From Bacillota bacterium (lineage in GTDB: Bacteria > Bacillota > DTU030): DNA of 40,184 bases. The translations under genes and the position numbers were made by a program. Below, piece by piece: positions 1-9,192 of the stretch. Where the stretch lies: positions 1 to 40,184 of the forward strand of contig JAAYSG010000001.1 in the NCBI GenBank assembly GCA_012518435.1. The letters are read 5' to 3'. Position 1 is the first letter of the stretch, and each line of letters opens with the position of its first letter. The notes under the pieces are model-generated. The model ran no database searches. It saw only the letters and a program-made list of their open reading frames with translations, and was not told where the DNA came from.

Positions 1-1
1 A

Positions 2-127
2 GAGGATATTAGTCCCTACCTACCCCAGGGGCTGGAATTTACAACGGCACGGGAAGGCTATATTCAACTGTATCCTCACCTTCATCAGGTGGATGGTTTC
101 TTTCTGGCCCGGATGGTACGCAAATAG
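2..127 (+). CDS. rsmB: 16S rRNA (cytosine967-C5)-methyltransferase RsmB/Sun, C-terminal fragment (5' truncated by window edge)
   Basis: Open frame from base 2 to TAG at 125-127 gives EDISPYLPQGLEFTTAREGYIQLYPHLHQVDGFFLARMVRK; the DGFF(L/I)AR ending is typical of RsmB, and rsmB-rlmN-prpC-prkC is a known Firmicutes order. Confidence 0.85.
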   Translation, partial: EDISPYLPQGLEFTTAREGYIQLYPHLHQVDGFFLARMVRK

Positions 128-193
128 AATTATTGGGCAGGCAGTATGTTTTTATAGTATAATTGTAATGCACCCTTTGGAGGGGGAAAATAA

Positions 194-1246
194 TTGCAGC
201 TGGTTAACATTAAAAACCTTACCAGGGAAGAACTGGAGGATTTTGTAACTAACATAGGGGAACCAGTCTACCGGGCCCAGCAAATTTGGGATTGGATATA
301 TAGAAAACACGTCCTATCCTTTGCCGATATGAACAATTTGCCCCAAGGCCTCCGGGAAAGGATGGCTGAAAAAGCCTTTATTTCCTGGCCTAGGCTCTTA
401 AAACGGCAAAAAGCAAAGGATACGATAAAATACCTACTTCAATTACAGGATGGGCAAGGGATTGAAACTGTTTTGCTACGCTATAAGGCCTGGCACTCCC
501 TCTGCCTTTCCACCCAAGTGGGGTGTGCCATGGGCTGCAAATTTTGTGCTTCCACCCGCAAGGGGAAGGTTCGGGATCTTTCGGGTGCAGAAATGTTAGA
601 TCAGGTTCTTTTCGTCCAAAGGGAGCTGAGCCACCAAGGGGATAAGCCCATAACCAGGCTTGTATTGATGGGAATAGGGGAGCCCCTTGATAATTATGAT
701 AACGTGATTAGGTTTGTTCATACAGCACATGATCCGGCCGGAATAAATATCGGTTTTCGCCGCATTACCCTTTCAACCTGTGGTCTGGTGCCAGGCATTA
801 TGAAGTTAAGCCAGGAAGGTATACCGGTTAACCTTGCGGTCTCCCTTCATGCCCCCAACAATGGCCTCCGGGATAAGATTATGCCAATAAATAAAAGATA
901 CCCTTTGGAGGAATTGTTGCCGGCCTGCCAAAAATATACCGCAAGAATCGGCCGACGTATTACCTTTGAATATACCTTAATCAGTGGTATAAATGATACA
1001 ATAAGGCATGCTGAGGAACTTACCCGGTTATTGGCCGACTTCCCCTGCCATATCAATATAATTCCCTTGAATCCAATCGCAGAATGCAATTATAAGCCCT
1101 CTAGCCCCGCGACAACTGCTAATTTCGTTAAGTTTCTCCAAACTTGGGGAATGTCAGTAACACAACGCCGAGAGATGGGACAGAGTATCACCGCCGCCTG
1201 TGGGCAGTTGCGTTTGCTAAGGGGTGGGGGAAAGAAAAGACAATAG
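194..1246 (+). CDS. rlmN: Dual-specificity 23S rRNA/tRNA adenine-C2 methyltransferase RlmN (radical SAM)
   Basis: 350 aa, radical-SAM CX3CX2C motif in GCAMGCKFCASTRKGKVRDLS, TTG start after AGGGGG. Confidence 0.96.
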   Translation: MQLVNIKNLTREELEDFVTNIGEPVYRAQQIWDWIYRKHVLSFADMNNLPQGLRERMAEKAFISWPRLLKRQKAKDTIKYLLQLQDGQGIETVLLRYKAWHSLCLSTQVGCAMGCKFCASTRKGKVRDLSGAEMLDQVLFVQRELSHQGDKPITRLVLMGIGEPLDNYDNVIRFVHTAHDPAGINIGFRRITLSTCGLVPGIMKLSQEGIPVNLAVSLHAPNNGLRDKIMPINKRYPLEELLPACQKYTARIGRRITFEYTLISGINDTIRHAEELTRLLADFPCHINIIPLNPIAECNYKPSSPATTANFVKFLQTWGMSVTQRREMGQSITAACGQLRLLRGGGKKRQ

Positions 1247-1260
1247 TGAGGGGCAAGACA

Positions 1261-2013
1261 ATGATTACTTGGGGTAAGACTCATATAGGTCGGGTCAGAA
1301 ATGAAAATGAAGACTGCTATATTATACATTACCAAGGGGGAAAGGGTTTCTTGGCTGTTGCCGATGGTATGGGGGGACATCAGGCGGGGGAAGTTGCCAG
1401 CGCCATGGCTATTAATTCCCTTTACCTTCACCTCAAGGATGTGTTAAATGCCTCCACCATTAACAGGGATAAAGATTGGCTGTCCTTCCTTCGGGAAGGG
1501 GTGGAAAAATCCAATGATAGAATATATAAGGCTGCCTTGGAGGTTGCAGATTATTCTGGTATGGGAACAACCCTGACGGCGGCTTTAATTTTAGGAAATA
1601 GGTTATATGTGGCCCATGTGGGGGACAGTCGGCTCTATTTTTACCGGCAAAGGGTATTACAACTTTTGACAAGGGATCATTCCCTGATACAGGATTTATT
1701 GGAAGAAGGATTGGTCAACCCCAAGGAAGCATTGACCCACCCCCGCCGCCACATTTTAACCCAAGCCGTGGGAACTGAAAAGAAAGTTGAAGTTGAAACT
1801 AGGTGTCTAGAACTACTTCCGGGCGACCTTTGTCTTTTGTGCACCGATGGACTGAGCAACAGTGTCACTGATGCCGAAATGGAAGAAATCCTTGATAAAC
1901 ATAATTCCCTTGCTGGGCGGGGACAGGCCCTTTTGGATCTTGCCAATGGCAGGGGTGGAGAGGACAATGTCACCATTGTTCTTGCCCAGGTTGAGCCCCA
2001 TTCCTGTGAATGA
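1261..2013 (+). CDS. prpC: PP2C-family serine/threonine protein phosphatase PrpC
   Basis: MITWGKTHIGRVRNENEDCY...VADGMGGHQAGEVAS...HVGDSRLY; true start probably ATG 1261 rather than the ORF-track start at 1144, which overlaps rlmN. Confidence 0.95.
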   Translation: MITWGKTHIGRVRNENEDCYIIHYQGGKGFLAVADGMGGHQAGEVASAMAINSLYLHLKDVLNASTINRDKDWLSFLREGVEKSNDRIYKAALEVADYSGMGTTLTAALILGNRLYVAHVGDSRLYFYRQRVLQLLTRDHSLIQDLLEEGLVNPKEALTHPRRHILTQAVGTEKKVEVETRCLELLPGDLCLLCTDGLSNSVTDAEMEEILDKHNSLAGRGQALLDLANGRGGEDNVTIVLAQVEPHSCE

Positions 2014-2033
2014 CCTTGAAGGAGTGAACAAAT

Positions 2034-3740
2034 TTGAAGGGGAGAATTCTTGGAGCCCGCTACGAGCTCTTGGAACGTTTGGGCGGGGGCGGAATGGCCA
2101 TAGTATATAAGGCCCATTGCCATGTCCTTGACCGTCTTGTCGCTATAAAATTCCTGCGGGAAGAATTTCTCTACGACGAAGACTTTGTACGGCGTTTCCG
2201 TCGTGAAGCAAGGGCTGCCGCCGCCTTATCCCATCCCAATATTGTTGGAATTTATGATGTGGGGCAGGAGGGTGACCAACAATATATTGTCATGGAATAT
2301 GTTCAGGGACAAAATCTTAAGGATTATCTTCGGACCCGGGGGCCACTTGCAACAAAGGAGGCTATATATTTCGGGCGGGAGATAGCAAAGGCCCTGGTGC
2401 ATGCCCATGATAATGGTATAATCCATAGGGATATTAAACCCCATAATATTTTGGTCACCCCGGAGGGAAATGTAAAGGTTACAGATTTTGGTATTGCCCG
2501 GGCAGTTGGCGGCGGGACTCTGACCGCAACGGGCAACATATTTGGCTCTGTCCATTATTTTTCCCCAGAACAGGCCCGAGGAGGATTCGGTGGGATTCCA
2601 TCTGACCTTTATTCCTTGGGTATTGTCCTTTATGAAATGGTTACAGGGCAAGTCCCCTTCAAGGCCGAGAACCCTGTGGGTATAGCTGTGAAACATTTGA
2701 CTGAAACACCACAAAGGCCCCGGGAATTAAATTCCGCTATAGGCACTGATCTAGAAACTATTATTCTTAAGGCCCTGAGCAAAGACGAGGGCAACCGCTA
2801 TCAAACTGCCGCTGAGTTCCTCCAGGATTTGGACGGGCTTGGTGTAGGGTTCACCCCTGCAAGAAAAAAAGGGGGACCGCCCCTAGTAACAATAAAGGAA
2901 ATTCCCCCCGATGAAGACGATATTCCCACATTGGAGATTGTGGATATCAATGGAATAGACGGCAACAGGGATAATATAAAGGCTAGAAAATTAGGGAAAA
3001 ACAAAAAATCGTCACTGGGAGTGGGTATCCTAATTTTATTCCTAATAATGGGAGTATTTTGGGGCGGATATAAGGCCTATCAGTGGATATTTTTTCAGCC
3101 CTTGGTGGAAGTTCCGGAGCTGATTGGATTACCAATGACGGCAGCAGAGTCACTTCTGGAGGAAAACAAGCTGACCTACAGGATATTGCGTAGTGAATAC
3201 CATGAGGAACCTGCTGATGTGGTAATTGACCAATATCCGGAGGCAGGTACCATGCGCAAGGAGGGGAATATGGTAGAGATTGTATTGAGTCTGGGCCCCA
3301 TGCAGGCTATAGTACCTGATATTCGCGGACTCAACCTCCAAGCTGCAAAAATAGAACTGGAAAAACAAAACTTGGTACTGGGGGAAGTGGGGAGAATAAA
3401 TGACGAGCTGGTCCCCCTAGATCTAGTTGTGCGCCAGGAGCCCGATGCCAATATAGCACTGGAGCCTGGCAGTAGCGTTAGGATATATCTTAGTAAGGGC
3501 CCCAAAATCCAGGAGGTTACCTTACCGAACTTCCGGGGACAGGAACTGGCATTGGTGGAAGAAGCCATTGCCGACTTGAAATTAATTCGGGGGGAAATCA
3601 GTAGGGAACACAACGATACCTATGCCCCTGGCCTGGTTATTGATCAATCCCCGGCCCCTTATGAACTTATCGAGGAAGGGACCAGCATTAATTTAGTAGT
3701 TAGCCTTGGACCCCTAAGCGATGACACTGATAACACCTAA
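2034..3740 (+). CDS. prkC: Membrane Ser/Thr protein kinase with three extracellular PASTA domains (PrkC-like)
   Basis: Hanks kinase motifs (GGGGMAIVYKA, HRDIKPHNIL, DFGIA), one TM segment (GILILFLIMGVFWGGYKAYQWIFF), three PASTA repeats; TTG start. Confidence 0.96.
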   Translation: MKGRILGARYELLERLGGGGMAIVYKAHCHVLDRLVAIKFLREEFLYDEDFVRRFRREARAAAALSHPNIVGIYDVGQEGDQQYIVMEYVQGQNLKDYLRTRGPLATKEAIYFGREIAKALVHAHDNGIIHRDIKPHNILVTPEGNVKVTDFGIARAVGGGTLTATGNIFGSVHYFSPEQARGGFGGIPSDLYSLGIVLYEMVTGQVPFKAENPVGIAVKHLTETPQRPRELNSAIGTDLETIILKALSKDEGNRYQTAAEFLQDLDGLGVGFTPARKKGGPPLVTIKEIPPDEDDIPTLEIVDINGIDGNRDNIKARKLGKNKKSSLGVGILILFLIMGVFWGGYKAYQWIFFQPLVEVPELIGLPMTAAESLLEENKLTYRILRSEYHEEPADVVIDQYPEAGTMRKEGNMVEIVLSLGPMQAIVPDIRGLNLQAAKIELEKQNLVLGEVGRINDELVPLDLVVRQEPDANIALEPGSSVRIYLSKGPKIQEVTLPNFRGQELALVEEAIADLKLIRGEISREHNDTYAPGLVIDQSPAPYELIEEGTSINLVVSLGPLSDDTDNT

Positions 3741-3812
3741 GGATGGTGCCAGCAGAGGCCCCGGTACATGTGATATTTAGTTGGGCATACGAAAAAAGGA
3801 AAGGAGGTGGCA

Positions 3813-4676
3813 ATGGGTATACAGAAGGGAATTGTTATTAAAGCCATGGGGGGATTCTACTTTGTAGATACCCCTTTGGGAATATACCCCAGTTATATAA
3901 GGGGGAGACTAAAGCGGAAAACAGAGGTTATGGTGGGCGACAAAGTAAAGATCAAACCCCTATATGGGGATAAGGCCATCATTGAGGAGGTCCTTCCCCG
4001 GCAAAATAAGCTGGTGCGACCGGCAATTGTCAATATCGATCAAGGTATTATAGTCATGTCCATGACCAATCCGGCACTAAATCTAAATCTCCTGGACCGA
4101 TTTCTTGTGCTTGTCCAAGCCGCTGGCTTGCGAGTTATTATTTGCTTCAACAAGATCGATCTATCTTCTAAAACAGAGGTTGAAAGGATTACAAAGGTGT
4201 ACCGGAGGGCAAAATTTATTGTAATACCCACCAGCGCAAAATCAGGGGAAGGAATAGATGTCTTGCGGGAAATATTGGAAAATAAAATAACGGTTCTGGC
4301 TGGTCCCTCAGGCGCGGGAAAATCAAGTATCTTAAACTGCATTCAACCGGGTTTTTCCTTGCAAACGGGACAGATAAGCCGAAAATTGGGGCGGGGCAGG
4401 CATACCACAAGGCATGTTGAACTTTTATCCCTAGCCGCCGGGGGGCGGGTGGCGGATACCCCCGGTTTTACATCCCTTGACCTGGGTACAATTGGCCAAA
4501 GGGAACTTATGTACTATTACCCCGAATTCATGGATAAGGCCCCAGAATGCCGTTTTCCCGGGTGTTTGCATTGGCAAGAACCGGGCTGTGCTGTATTGGA
4601 AGCGGTGGAGAAAAAACAGATCGATGGAGGTAGATACAAGCGTTATCTAGAACTTCTGCAAGAATTGGAGGGTTAG
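3813..4676 (+). CDS. rsgA: Ribosome small subunit-dependent GTPase RsgA (circularly permuted GTPase)
   Basis: Permuted G motifs: NKID then GPSGAGKSS then DTPGF; C-terminal zinc-type C/H cluster CRFPGCLHWQEPGCAV. AGGAGG with ATG 3813 favoured over GTG 3807. Confidence 0.95.
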   Translation: MGIQKGIVIKAMGGFYFVDTPLGIYPSYIRGRLKRKTEVMVGDKVKIKPLYGDKAIIEEVLPRQNKLVRPAIVNIDQGIIVMSMTNPALNLNLLDRFLVLVQAAGLRVIICFNKIDLSSKTEVERITKVYRRAKFIVIPTSAKSGEGIDVLREILENKITVLAGPSGAGKSSILNCIQPGFSLQTGQISRKLGRGRHTTRHVELLSLAAGGRVADTPGFTSLDLGTIGQRELMYYYPEFMDKAPECRFPGCLHWQEPGCAVLEAVEKKQIDGGRYKRYLELLQELEG

Positions 4677-4679
4677 TCA

Positions 4680-5324
4680 ATGATACTAATTTCCCCTTCT
4701 TTGTTAGCGGCGGATTTTTCCCTTTTGAAAGAGGAAGTTGAACTTATCACTGCCGCTGGTGCCGATATGCTCCACCTTGATATTATGGATGGCCATTTTG
4801 TACCAAACCTCACCTTCGGACCCCCAATTATTAAAGCCCTGCGGCCCCTGACAGATTTGCCCTTTGATGTGCATCTTATGGTAGAAAACCCGGATATGTA
4901 TGTGGAACCTTTGTTTGAGGCCGGGGCGGATATAATTACCGTCCATGTGGAGACGGCAAGCCACCTGCACCGAACCCTACAAGCTATAAAAGAGAAGGGA
5001 CTCAAGGCAGGGGTTGCACTAAACCCGGCCACCCCCCTTTGCTCCCTCGAATACATTTATGCAGATCTTGATCTGGTTTTAATTATGGCGGTTAATCCCG
5101 GTTTTGGTGGCCAGCAGTTTATACCCCAGTCCTGTGCAAAAATAAAAACCCTTCGGCGACATCTACGAAATATGGATGGAGCACCTGCCATCGCAGTTGA
5201 TGGAGGTATGAACCCGGAAACCGCCGCCAAGGTGATTGCCGCCGGGGCGGATATAATTGTTGCAGGGTCTGCGGTATTCGGTGCAAAGGACACAAAAAAA
5301 ATGATAACCGCCCTACGCGGTTAA
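4680..5324 (+). CDS. rpe: Ribulose-phosphate 3-epimerase
   Basis: ISPSLLAADFSLLKEE, HLDIMDGHFVPNLTFGP, MAVNPGFGGQ, VDGGMNPETA motifs. Confidence 0.97.
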   Translation: MILISPSLLAADFSLLKEEVELITAAGADMLHLDIMDGHFVPNLTFGPPIIKALRPLTDLPFDVHLMVENPDMYVEPLFEAGADIITVHVETASHLHRTLQAIKEKGLKAGVALNPATPLCSLEYIYADLDLVLIMAVNPGFGGQQFIPQSCAKIKTLRRHLRNMDGAPAIAVDGGMNPETAAKVIAAGADIIVAGSAVFGAKDTKKMITALRG

Positions 5325-5350
5325 TTTTGCCCAGCAACATTCTTTCGGTC

Positions 5351-5382
5351 AGCGCAACAAATTATTGATGCGCTATTTTTTT
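5351..5382 (+). terminator. Rho-independent terminator downstream of rpe
   Basis: AGCGCAACAA-ATTA-TTGATGCGCT (9 of 10 pairs) followed by ATTTTTTT. Confidence 0.8.
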
Positions 5383-5462
5383 GTGGCAAAGCATTTTTCC
5401 AGCGAATACTATTGTAATAGCGGCCCGGATATTTTGCCTGTTTAAACAAAGGAGGGATGTAA

Positions 5463-5546
5463 GTGCGAGTACATGTTTTTAAAATGCCCCGCATTCTGGG
5501 TAACCTTCTTTTGGGAATTATGGGGATATTTAAGGGGAGAAAATAA
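5463..5546 (+). CDS. spoVM: Stage V sporulation protein M (SpoVM), 27 aa amphipathic peptide
   Basis: GTG start, AAAGGAGGG RBS about 6 nt upstream; product MRVHVFKMPRILGNLLLGIMGIFKGRK aligns without gaps to B. subtilis SpoVM (MKFYTIKLPKFLGGIVRAMLGSFRKD as I recall it), keeping K7, P9, L12, G13, G21 and F23. Position between rsgA-rpe and rpmB matches B. subtilis. Confidence 0.9.
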   Translation: MRVHVFKMPRILGNLLLGIMGIFKGRK

Positions 5547-5619
5547 TAGCCGTATTAAACGTGACCGGCATCATATGCCTGGGGAAGGCATTACAAGACA
5601 ATATAGGGGAGGGCTTCCG

Positions 5620-5638
5620 GGGCTGGAAAATCCAGCCC
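5620..5638. terminator. Hairpin between convergent spoVM and rpmB, possible bidirectional terminator
   Basis: Perfect 8-bp stem GGGCTGGA-AAA-TCCAGCCC; only a weak T-rich tail (TCTTCCTGTTT). Confidence 0.55.
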
Positions 5639-5693
5639 TCTTCCTGTTTGAAAAAGGGTATCATTATAGGGCATAGCTACTGGTAATGAATAA

Positions 5694-5885
5694 TTAAAGT
5701 GCACGTTGTACCTTGCCGGAACGCAAGCAACGTGTGCAAACAAGTACTCTTTTGGCGGATTTGCCCACGACTATTTTTACTTTTTGTAGGTTGGGGAGCC
5801 AACTTCTTTTGGTCCTAATATGGGAATGGCTAGTTTTGTAACCGGTTTGTCTACCCTTTCCGCAGATTGCACATACCTTTGCCAT
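5694..5885 (-). CDS. rpmB: 50S ribosomal protein L28 (zinc-type, with Cys pairs)
   Basis: MAKVCAICGKGRQTGYKTSHSHIRTKRSWLPNLQKVKIVVGKSAKRVLVCTRCLRSGKVQRAL; start is internal to the longer 5694-6044 ORF. Confidence 0.97.
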   Translation of the reverse strand: MAKVCAICGKGRQTGYKTSHSHIRTKRSWLPNLQKVKIVVGKSAKRVLVCTRCLRSGKVQRAL

Positions 5886-5928
5886 TACTGTACCTCCTTG
5901 TTTATTCGCCCTAGTTGATTCGCTGTGT

Positions 5929-5957
5929 ATTTTATCACAAAGATATTGGGCTAGCAA
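5929..5957 (-). promoter_or_regulatory. Sigma-A-type promoter for rpmB
   Basis: On minus strand TTGCTA-17 nt-TAAAAT, 44 nt upstream of the rpmB ATG; also TGTG just before the -10. Confidence 0.6.
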
Positions 5958-6193
5958 GGTAATGAGGGGTAAAATAAGATAGAGGGATAATATTTCATTT
6001 CCTCCACTAGAATTATAATAAGTAAGTAAACAGGGGAAGGGCATTTGGGCAGAAGGGGACTATGGGCTGGCGGAAAAAAGGGAACATGCTATAATTGAAA
6101 GAAGGGTTTCCGATTTTAGAGAAGAAGATAAAGGCATACTCTCCGCGATGAGGAGGTAGATCAGTGTCAAAGAGCAAGAGGGAGGGGCACATT

Positions 6194-6565
6194 ATGGGTA
6201 AGGAACTTTGTACTGAGCTTGGCAAAATTATCATATCTAAGGAAGTGCTCGCCGTTACAGCTGGTATGGCAGCCGTGGAATGCTATGGTTTGGTGGGAAT
6301 GGCTGCCCGTAGAATTAAGGACGGCCTGGTTGAGCTCCTGGGTAGGGAGAATATTAGCCGTGGTGTTGAGGTAACTATCAATGAGACCGATATTCATGTC
6401 GACCTGCATATTATAGTGGGGTATGGGTTGAAAATTTCTGAGGTGGCCCATAATGTAATGGAAAAGGTTAAGTACAGCATTGAAGATAGCACAGGGTTGC
6501 CAGTGGGTCGTGTCAACGTTATAGTTCAAGGAGTAAAGGTAAGCAAAGAGCAACCAAGGAGGTAA
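6194..6565 (+). CDS. Asp23/Gls24 family envelope stress protein (YloU-like)
   Basis: MGKELCTELGKIIISKEVLAVTAGMAAVECYGLVGMAARR matches the family N-terminus; upstream GTG 6164 also has an RBS, so the start is ambiguous. Confidence 0.9.
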   Translation: MGKELCTELGKIIISKEVLAVTAGMAAVECYGLVGMAARRIKDGLVELLGRENISRGVEVTINETDIHVDLHIIVGYGLKISEVAHNVMEKVKYSIEDSTGLPVGRVNVIVQGVKVSKEQPRR

Positions 6566-6569
6566 AAAA

Positions 6570-8234
6570 ATGCAGCTTCAAGTCTTGAAAGGGTTACATC
6601 TGAAACAGATGTTGCTTGCCAGTGCTGCCCTGCTGCAGGAAAATAAGACGGAATTAAATTCACTAAATGTCTTTCCCGTACCCGATGGGGATACGGGAAC
6701 AAATATGAGTCTAACCATATCTGCTGCTGTCAGGGAAGTGGAAAACACCAATAACGATTTATCTAATGTGGTCGCTGCATTGGCCAATGGATCCCTCATG
6801 GGAGCCAGGGGAAACTCCGGAGTCATCCTTTCCCAGTTATTCAGAGGTTTTGCCACCAGCATGGAGGGCAAATCATCAATTAAACCCTTGGAATTTGCCC
6901 GGGCCTTGGAGGAGGGAGTTAAAACTGCCTACCTTGGGGTAATGAAGCCCGTGGAGGGTACAATTTTAACCGTTGCAAAGGAAGGGGCTAAGGCTGCCTT
7001 TAGGGCGGCCCGCCGGGGTGAAGACATAATAGGGGTTCTCCAGATGGCAATTAGGGAAGCAGAGGAAACCCTTGCCCGCACACCGGAAATGCTCCCGGCC
7101 CTAAAGGAAGCCGGTGTAGTTGATGCCGGGGGGAAGGGGCTTTTATATATTCTACAAGGAGCCTTGGCTGGGTTATCCGGAGAGAAAGCCCATTATGTAC
7201 CTGAACCTGTTAAAGCCGAGAAAATAACTGCAGAAGCAGGGGCTGGCTTGGCTAAGCTTGGGGTAATGGAGTACCAATATTGCACCGAATTTATTATAAA
7301 GGGCAGGAACCTAAATATTGATAAAATGCGCCAAGGGATAAATCCGCTGGGCGACAGCATTATGGTAGTTGGAACTGGGGAAATGCTCAAGGTCCATATT
7401 CACACTAATCACCCCGGTCAAGTTTTAGAATTGGGTCTGGAGCAAGGTACTTTACACGATTTGAAGATTGATAACATGGCTGAACAACACCGGGAAATTT
7501 TGACTAAGGATGCGAAAAATAATGGCCATGATAATTCCTGGACCCTTGCCACCGCCGTAACCCCACCGGAAGGGGAAGAAGGGTTGGGAGTAATTGCCGT
7601 AGCACAGGGGGAAGGTATTGGCAATATACTAAAGAGTCTAGGCGCGGAACAAGTAGTTAGTGGGGGGCAAACCATGAACCCCAGCACCCAGGATCTTTTG
7701 CATAGCATAGAAAATAGTAGATACAAGGATATTATTCTTTTACCCAATAACAAAAATATAATTCTAGCCGCCCAACAAGCACAGGGTCTTTCACAAAAAA
7801 ATGTCCATGTTGTGCCAACAACTTCAATTCCCCAAGGCATTACCGCCCTGTTGGCCTTTAACCCCGATAACAGCCTTGAAAGTAATGGTGAAGATATGTC
7901 GGCTGCCATAGGTGGAGTAAAGACCGGTGCGGTAACATATGCGGTTCGGAATTCCCGTTTTGAGGGGGAAGAAATAAAGGAAGGCGATATTCTGGGCCTA
8001 ATTGAAGGAGATATTGTTACCATTGGAAAGGAACCAGCGAAGGTGGTAATGGAGTTGGTGGAACACTTGGTGGAAAAAAACAGTGAAATAGTTACCATAT
8101 ATTATGGTGATGCGGTTACCGATTCTGCCGCCCAAAAACTGGTGGCTAAAATCCAAAAAGCCCATCCCCATTGTGATATTGAAGCCTATGACGGTGGGCA
8201 GCCCTTATATTATTATCTTCTGTCCGTTGAATAA
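6570..8234 (+). CDS. fakA: DAK2/DhaL-domain protein, fatty acid kinase catalytic subunit FakA-like (YloV)
   Basis: NVFPVPDGDTGTNMSLT and GARGNSGVILSQLFRG motifs; located after asp23-like gene as in B. subtilis yloU-yloV. Confidence 0.9.
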   Translation: MQLQVLKGLHLKQMLLASAALLQENKTELNSLNVFPVPDGDTGTNMSLTISAAVREVENTNNDLSNVVAALANGSLMGARGNSGVILSQLFRGFATSMEGKSSIKPLEFARALEEGVKTAYLGVMKPVEGTILTVAKEGAKAAFRAARRGEDIIGVLQMAIREAEETLARTPEMLPALKEAGVVDAGGKGLLYILQGALAGLSGEKAHYVPEPVKAEKITAEAGAGLAKLGVMEYQYCTEFIIKGRNLNIDKMRQGINPLGDSIMVVGTGEMLKVHIHTNHPGQVLELGLEQGTLHDLKIDNMAEQHREILTKDAKNNGHDNSWTLATAVTPPEGEEGLGVIAVAQGEGIGNILKSLGAEQVVSGGQTMNPSTQDLLHSIENSRYKDIILLPNNKNIILAAQQAQGLSQKNVHVVPTTSIPQGITALLAFNPDNSLESNGEDMSAAIGGVKTGAVTYAVRNSRFEGEEIKEGDILGLIEGDIVTIGKEPAKVVMELVEHLVEKNSEIVTIYYGDAVTDSAAQKLVAKIQKAHPHCDIEAYDGGQPLYYYLLSVE

Positions 8235-8254
8235 AATAATGGGAGGTATGGGAA

Positions 8255-9100
8255 ATGTCCGTTATCATTGTCTGCGACAGTACCGCCGATTTGCCTAGGG
8301 AATTGATAAAGGAGTATGGTATTCATATTGTTCCCCTCAAGGTTCACTTTGGTGAGAAGGAGTATAAGGATGGTGTCGATATTACACCCAAGGAATTTTA
8401 CGAAAAATTACAGGCAAGCGATGTACTACCAACAACATCACAGCCTTCCCCCGGGGAATTTGCCGAATCCTATGAAAATATCCTAAAAATGGGGGGCAGC
8501 ACCATAATCTCCATCCATATTTCCGCCCATTTAAGTGGTACATATCGTTCCGCAACCGTGGCCAAATCCATGCTACCAGAGGCCGATATAGAGGTTATTG
8601 ATTCCAAACAGGCCTCAACTGTCCTGGGTTTAATAGTACTAGAGGCCGCCCGGGCGGCCAAATCTGGTAAAACAAAGGAAGAAATTCTAGCCCTAATTGG
8701 AGAAATGGTGGAAAAGATTAAGGTTTTCTTTATGGTTGATTCCCTCGAATATTTGGAAAAAGGGGGACGTATAGGCAAGGCCCAGGCAATATTGGGTTCA
8801 ATGCTAAACATAAAGCCAATATTGACCCTAGAGGAAGGAATTATTGTTCCCGCTGCTAAGACTAGGGGCCGGGCCAAGGGGATGGAACAGCTCTTGCTTA
8901 AGATGAAATCTGAAATAGGAACAGGGAAACAAGCTAGGATGGCCATAATGCATGCCATCGAATATGACGGGATGGAAACCCTTAGGGATAGGGTGAGAAA
9001 TAAGTGGCAGCCAGAGGAGCTTATTGTCAGTGATATTGGTCCGGTTATTGGCACCCATGTGGGACCGGGGACAATAGCCCTCATCGGTCTAAAGGCCTGA
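8255..9100 (+). CDS. DegV family protein (fatty-acid-binding FakB-like)
   Basis: VIIVCDSTADLPREL, TSQPSPGEF, ISAHLSGTYRSA, VDSLEYLEKGGRIGKA, HVGPGTIAL motifs. Confidence 0.94.
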   Translation: MSVIIVCDSTADLPRELIKEYGIHIVPLKVHFGEKEYKDGVDITPKEFYEKLQASDVLPTTSQPSPGEFAESYENILKMGGSTIISIHISAHLSGTYRSATVAKSMLPEADIEVIDSKQASTVLGLIVLEAARAAKSGKTKEEILALIGEMVEKIKVFFMVDSLEYLEKGGRIGKAQAILGSMLNIKPILTLEEGIIVPAAKTRGRAKGMEQLLLKMKSEIGTGKQARMAIMHAIEYDGMETLRDRVRNKWQPEELIVSDIGPVIGTHVGPGTIALIGLKA

Positions 9101-9192
9101 ACCACCCAGGCGCCGGCGGGTGTTGACTGGGTAAAGGAGAGGACGAAAGGGAATTATATACTTTGCTGCTACAATAGTCCGGGAGTGATAAT

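Noticed and set aside
5383-5462. Possible sigma-E promoter for spoVM (AATACTAT resembling CATACAAT)
   Set aside because: I could not find a -35 (ATATT-like) at the required 14-15 nt spacing; too weak to report.
5473-5676. 67-aa plus-strand ORF MFLKCPAFWVTFF...
   Set aside because: Out of frame with, and overlapping, the well-supported spoVM; runs through the 5620-5638 hairpin; weak RBS context.
7418-8098. 226-aa antisense ORF within fakA-like gene
   Set aside because: Shadow ORF on the reverse strand of a strongly coding gene; Ser/Pro-rich, no recognisable domain.
8470-9105. 211-aa antisense ORF opposite degV-like gene
   Set aside because: Reverse-strand shadow of a clearly coding gene; no domain or RBS support.
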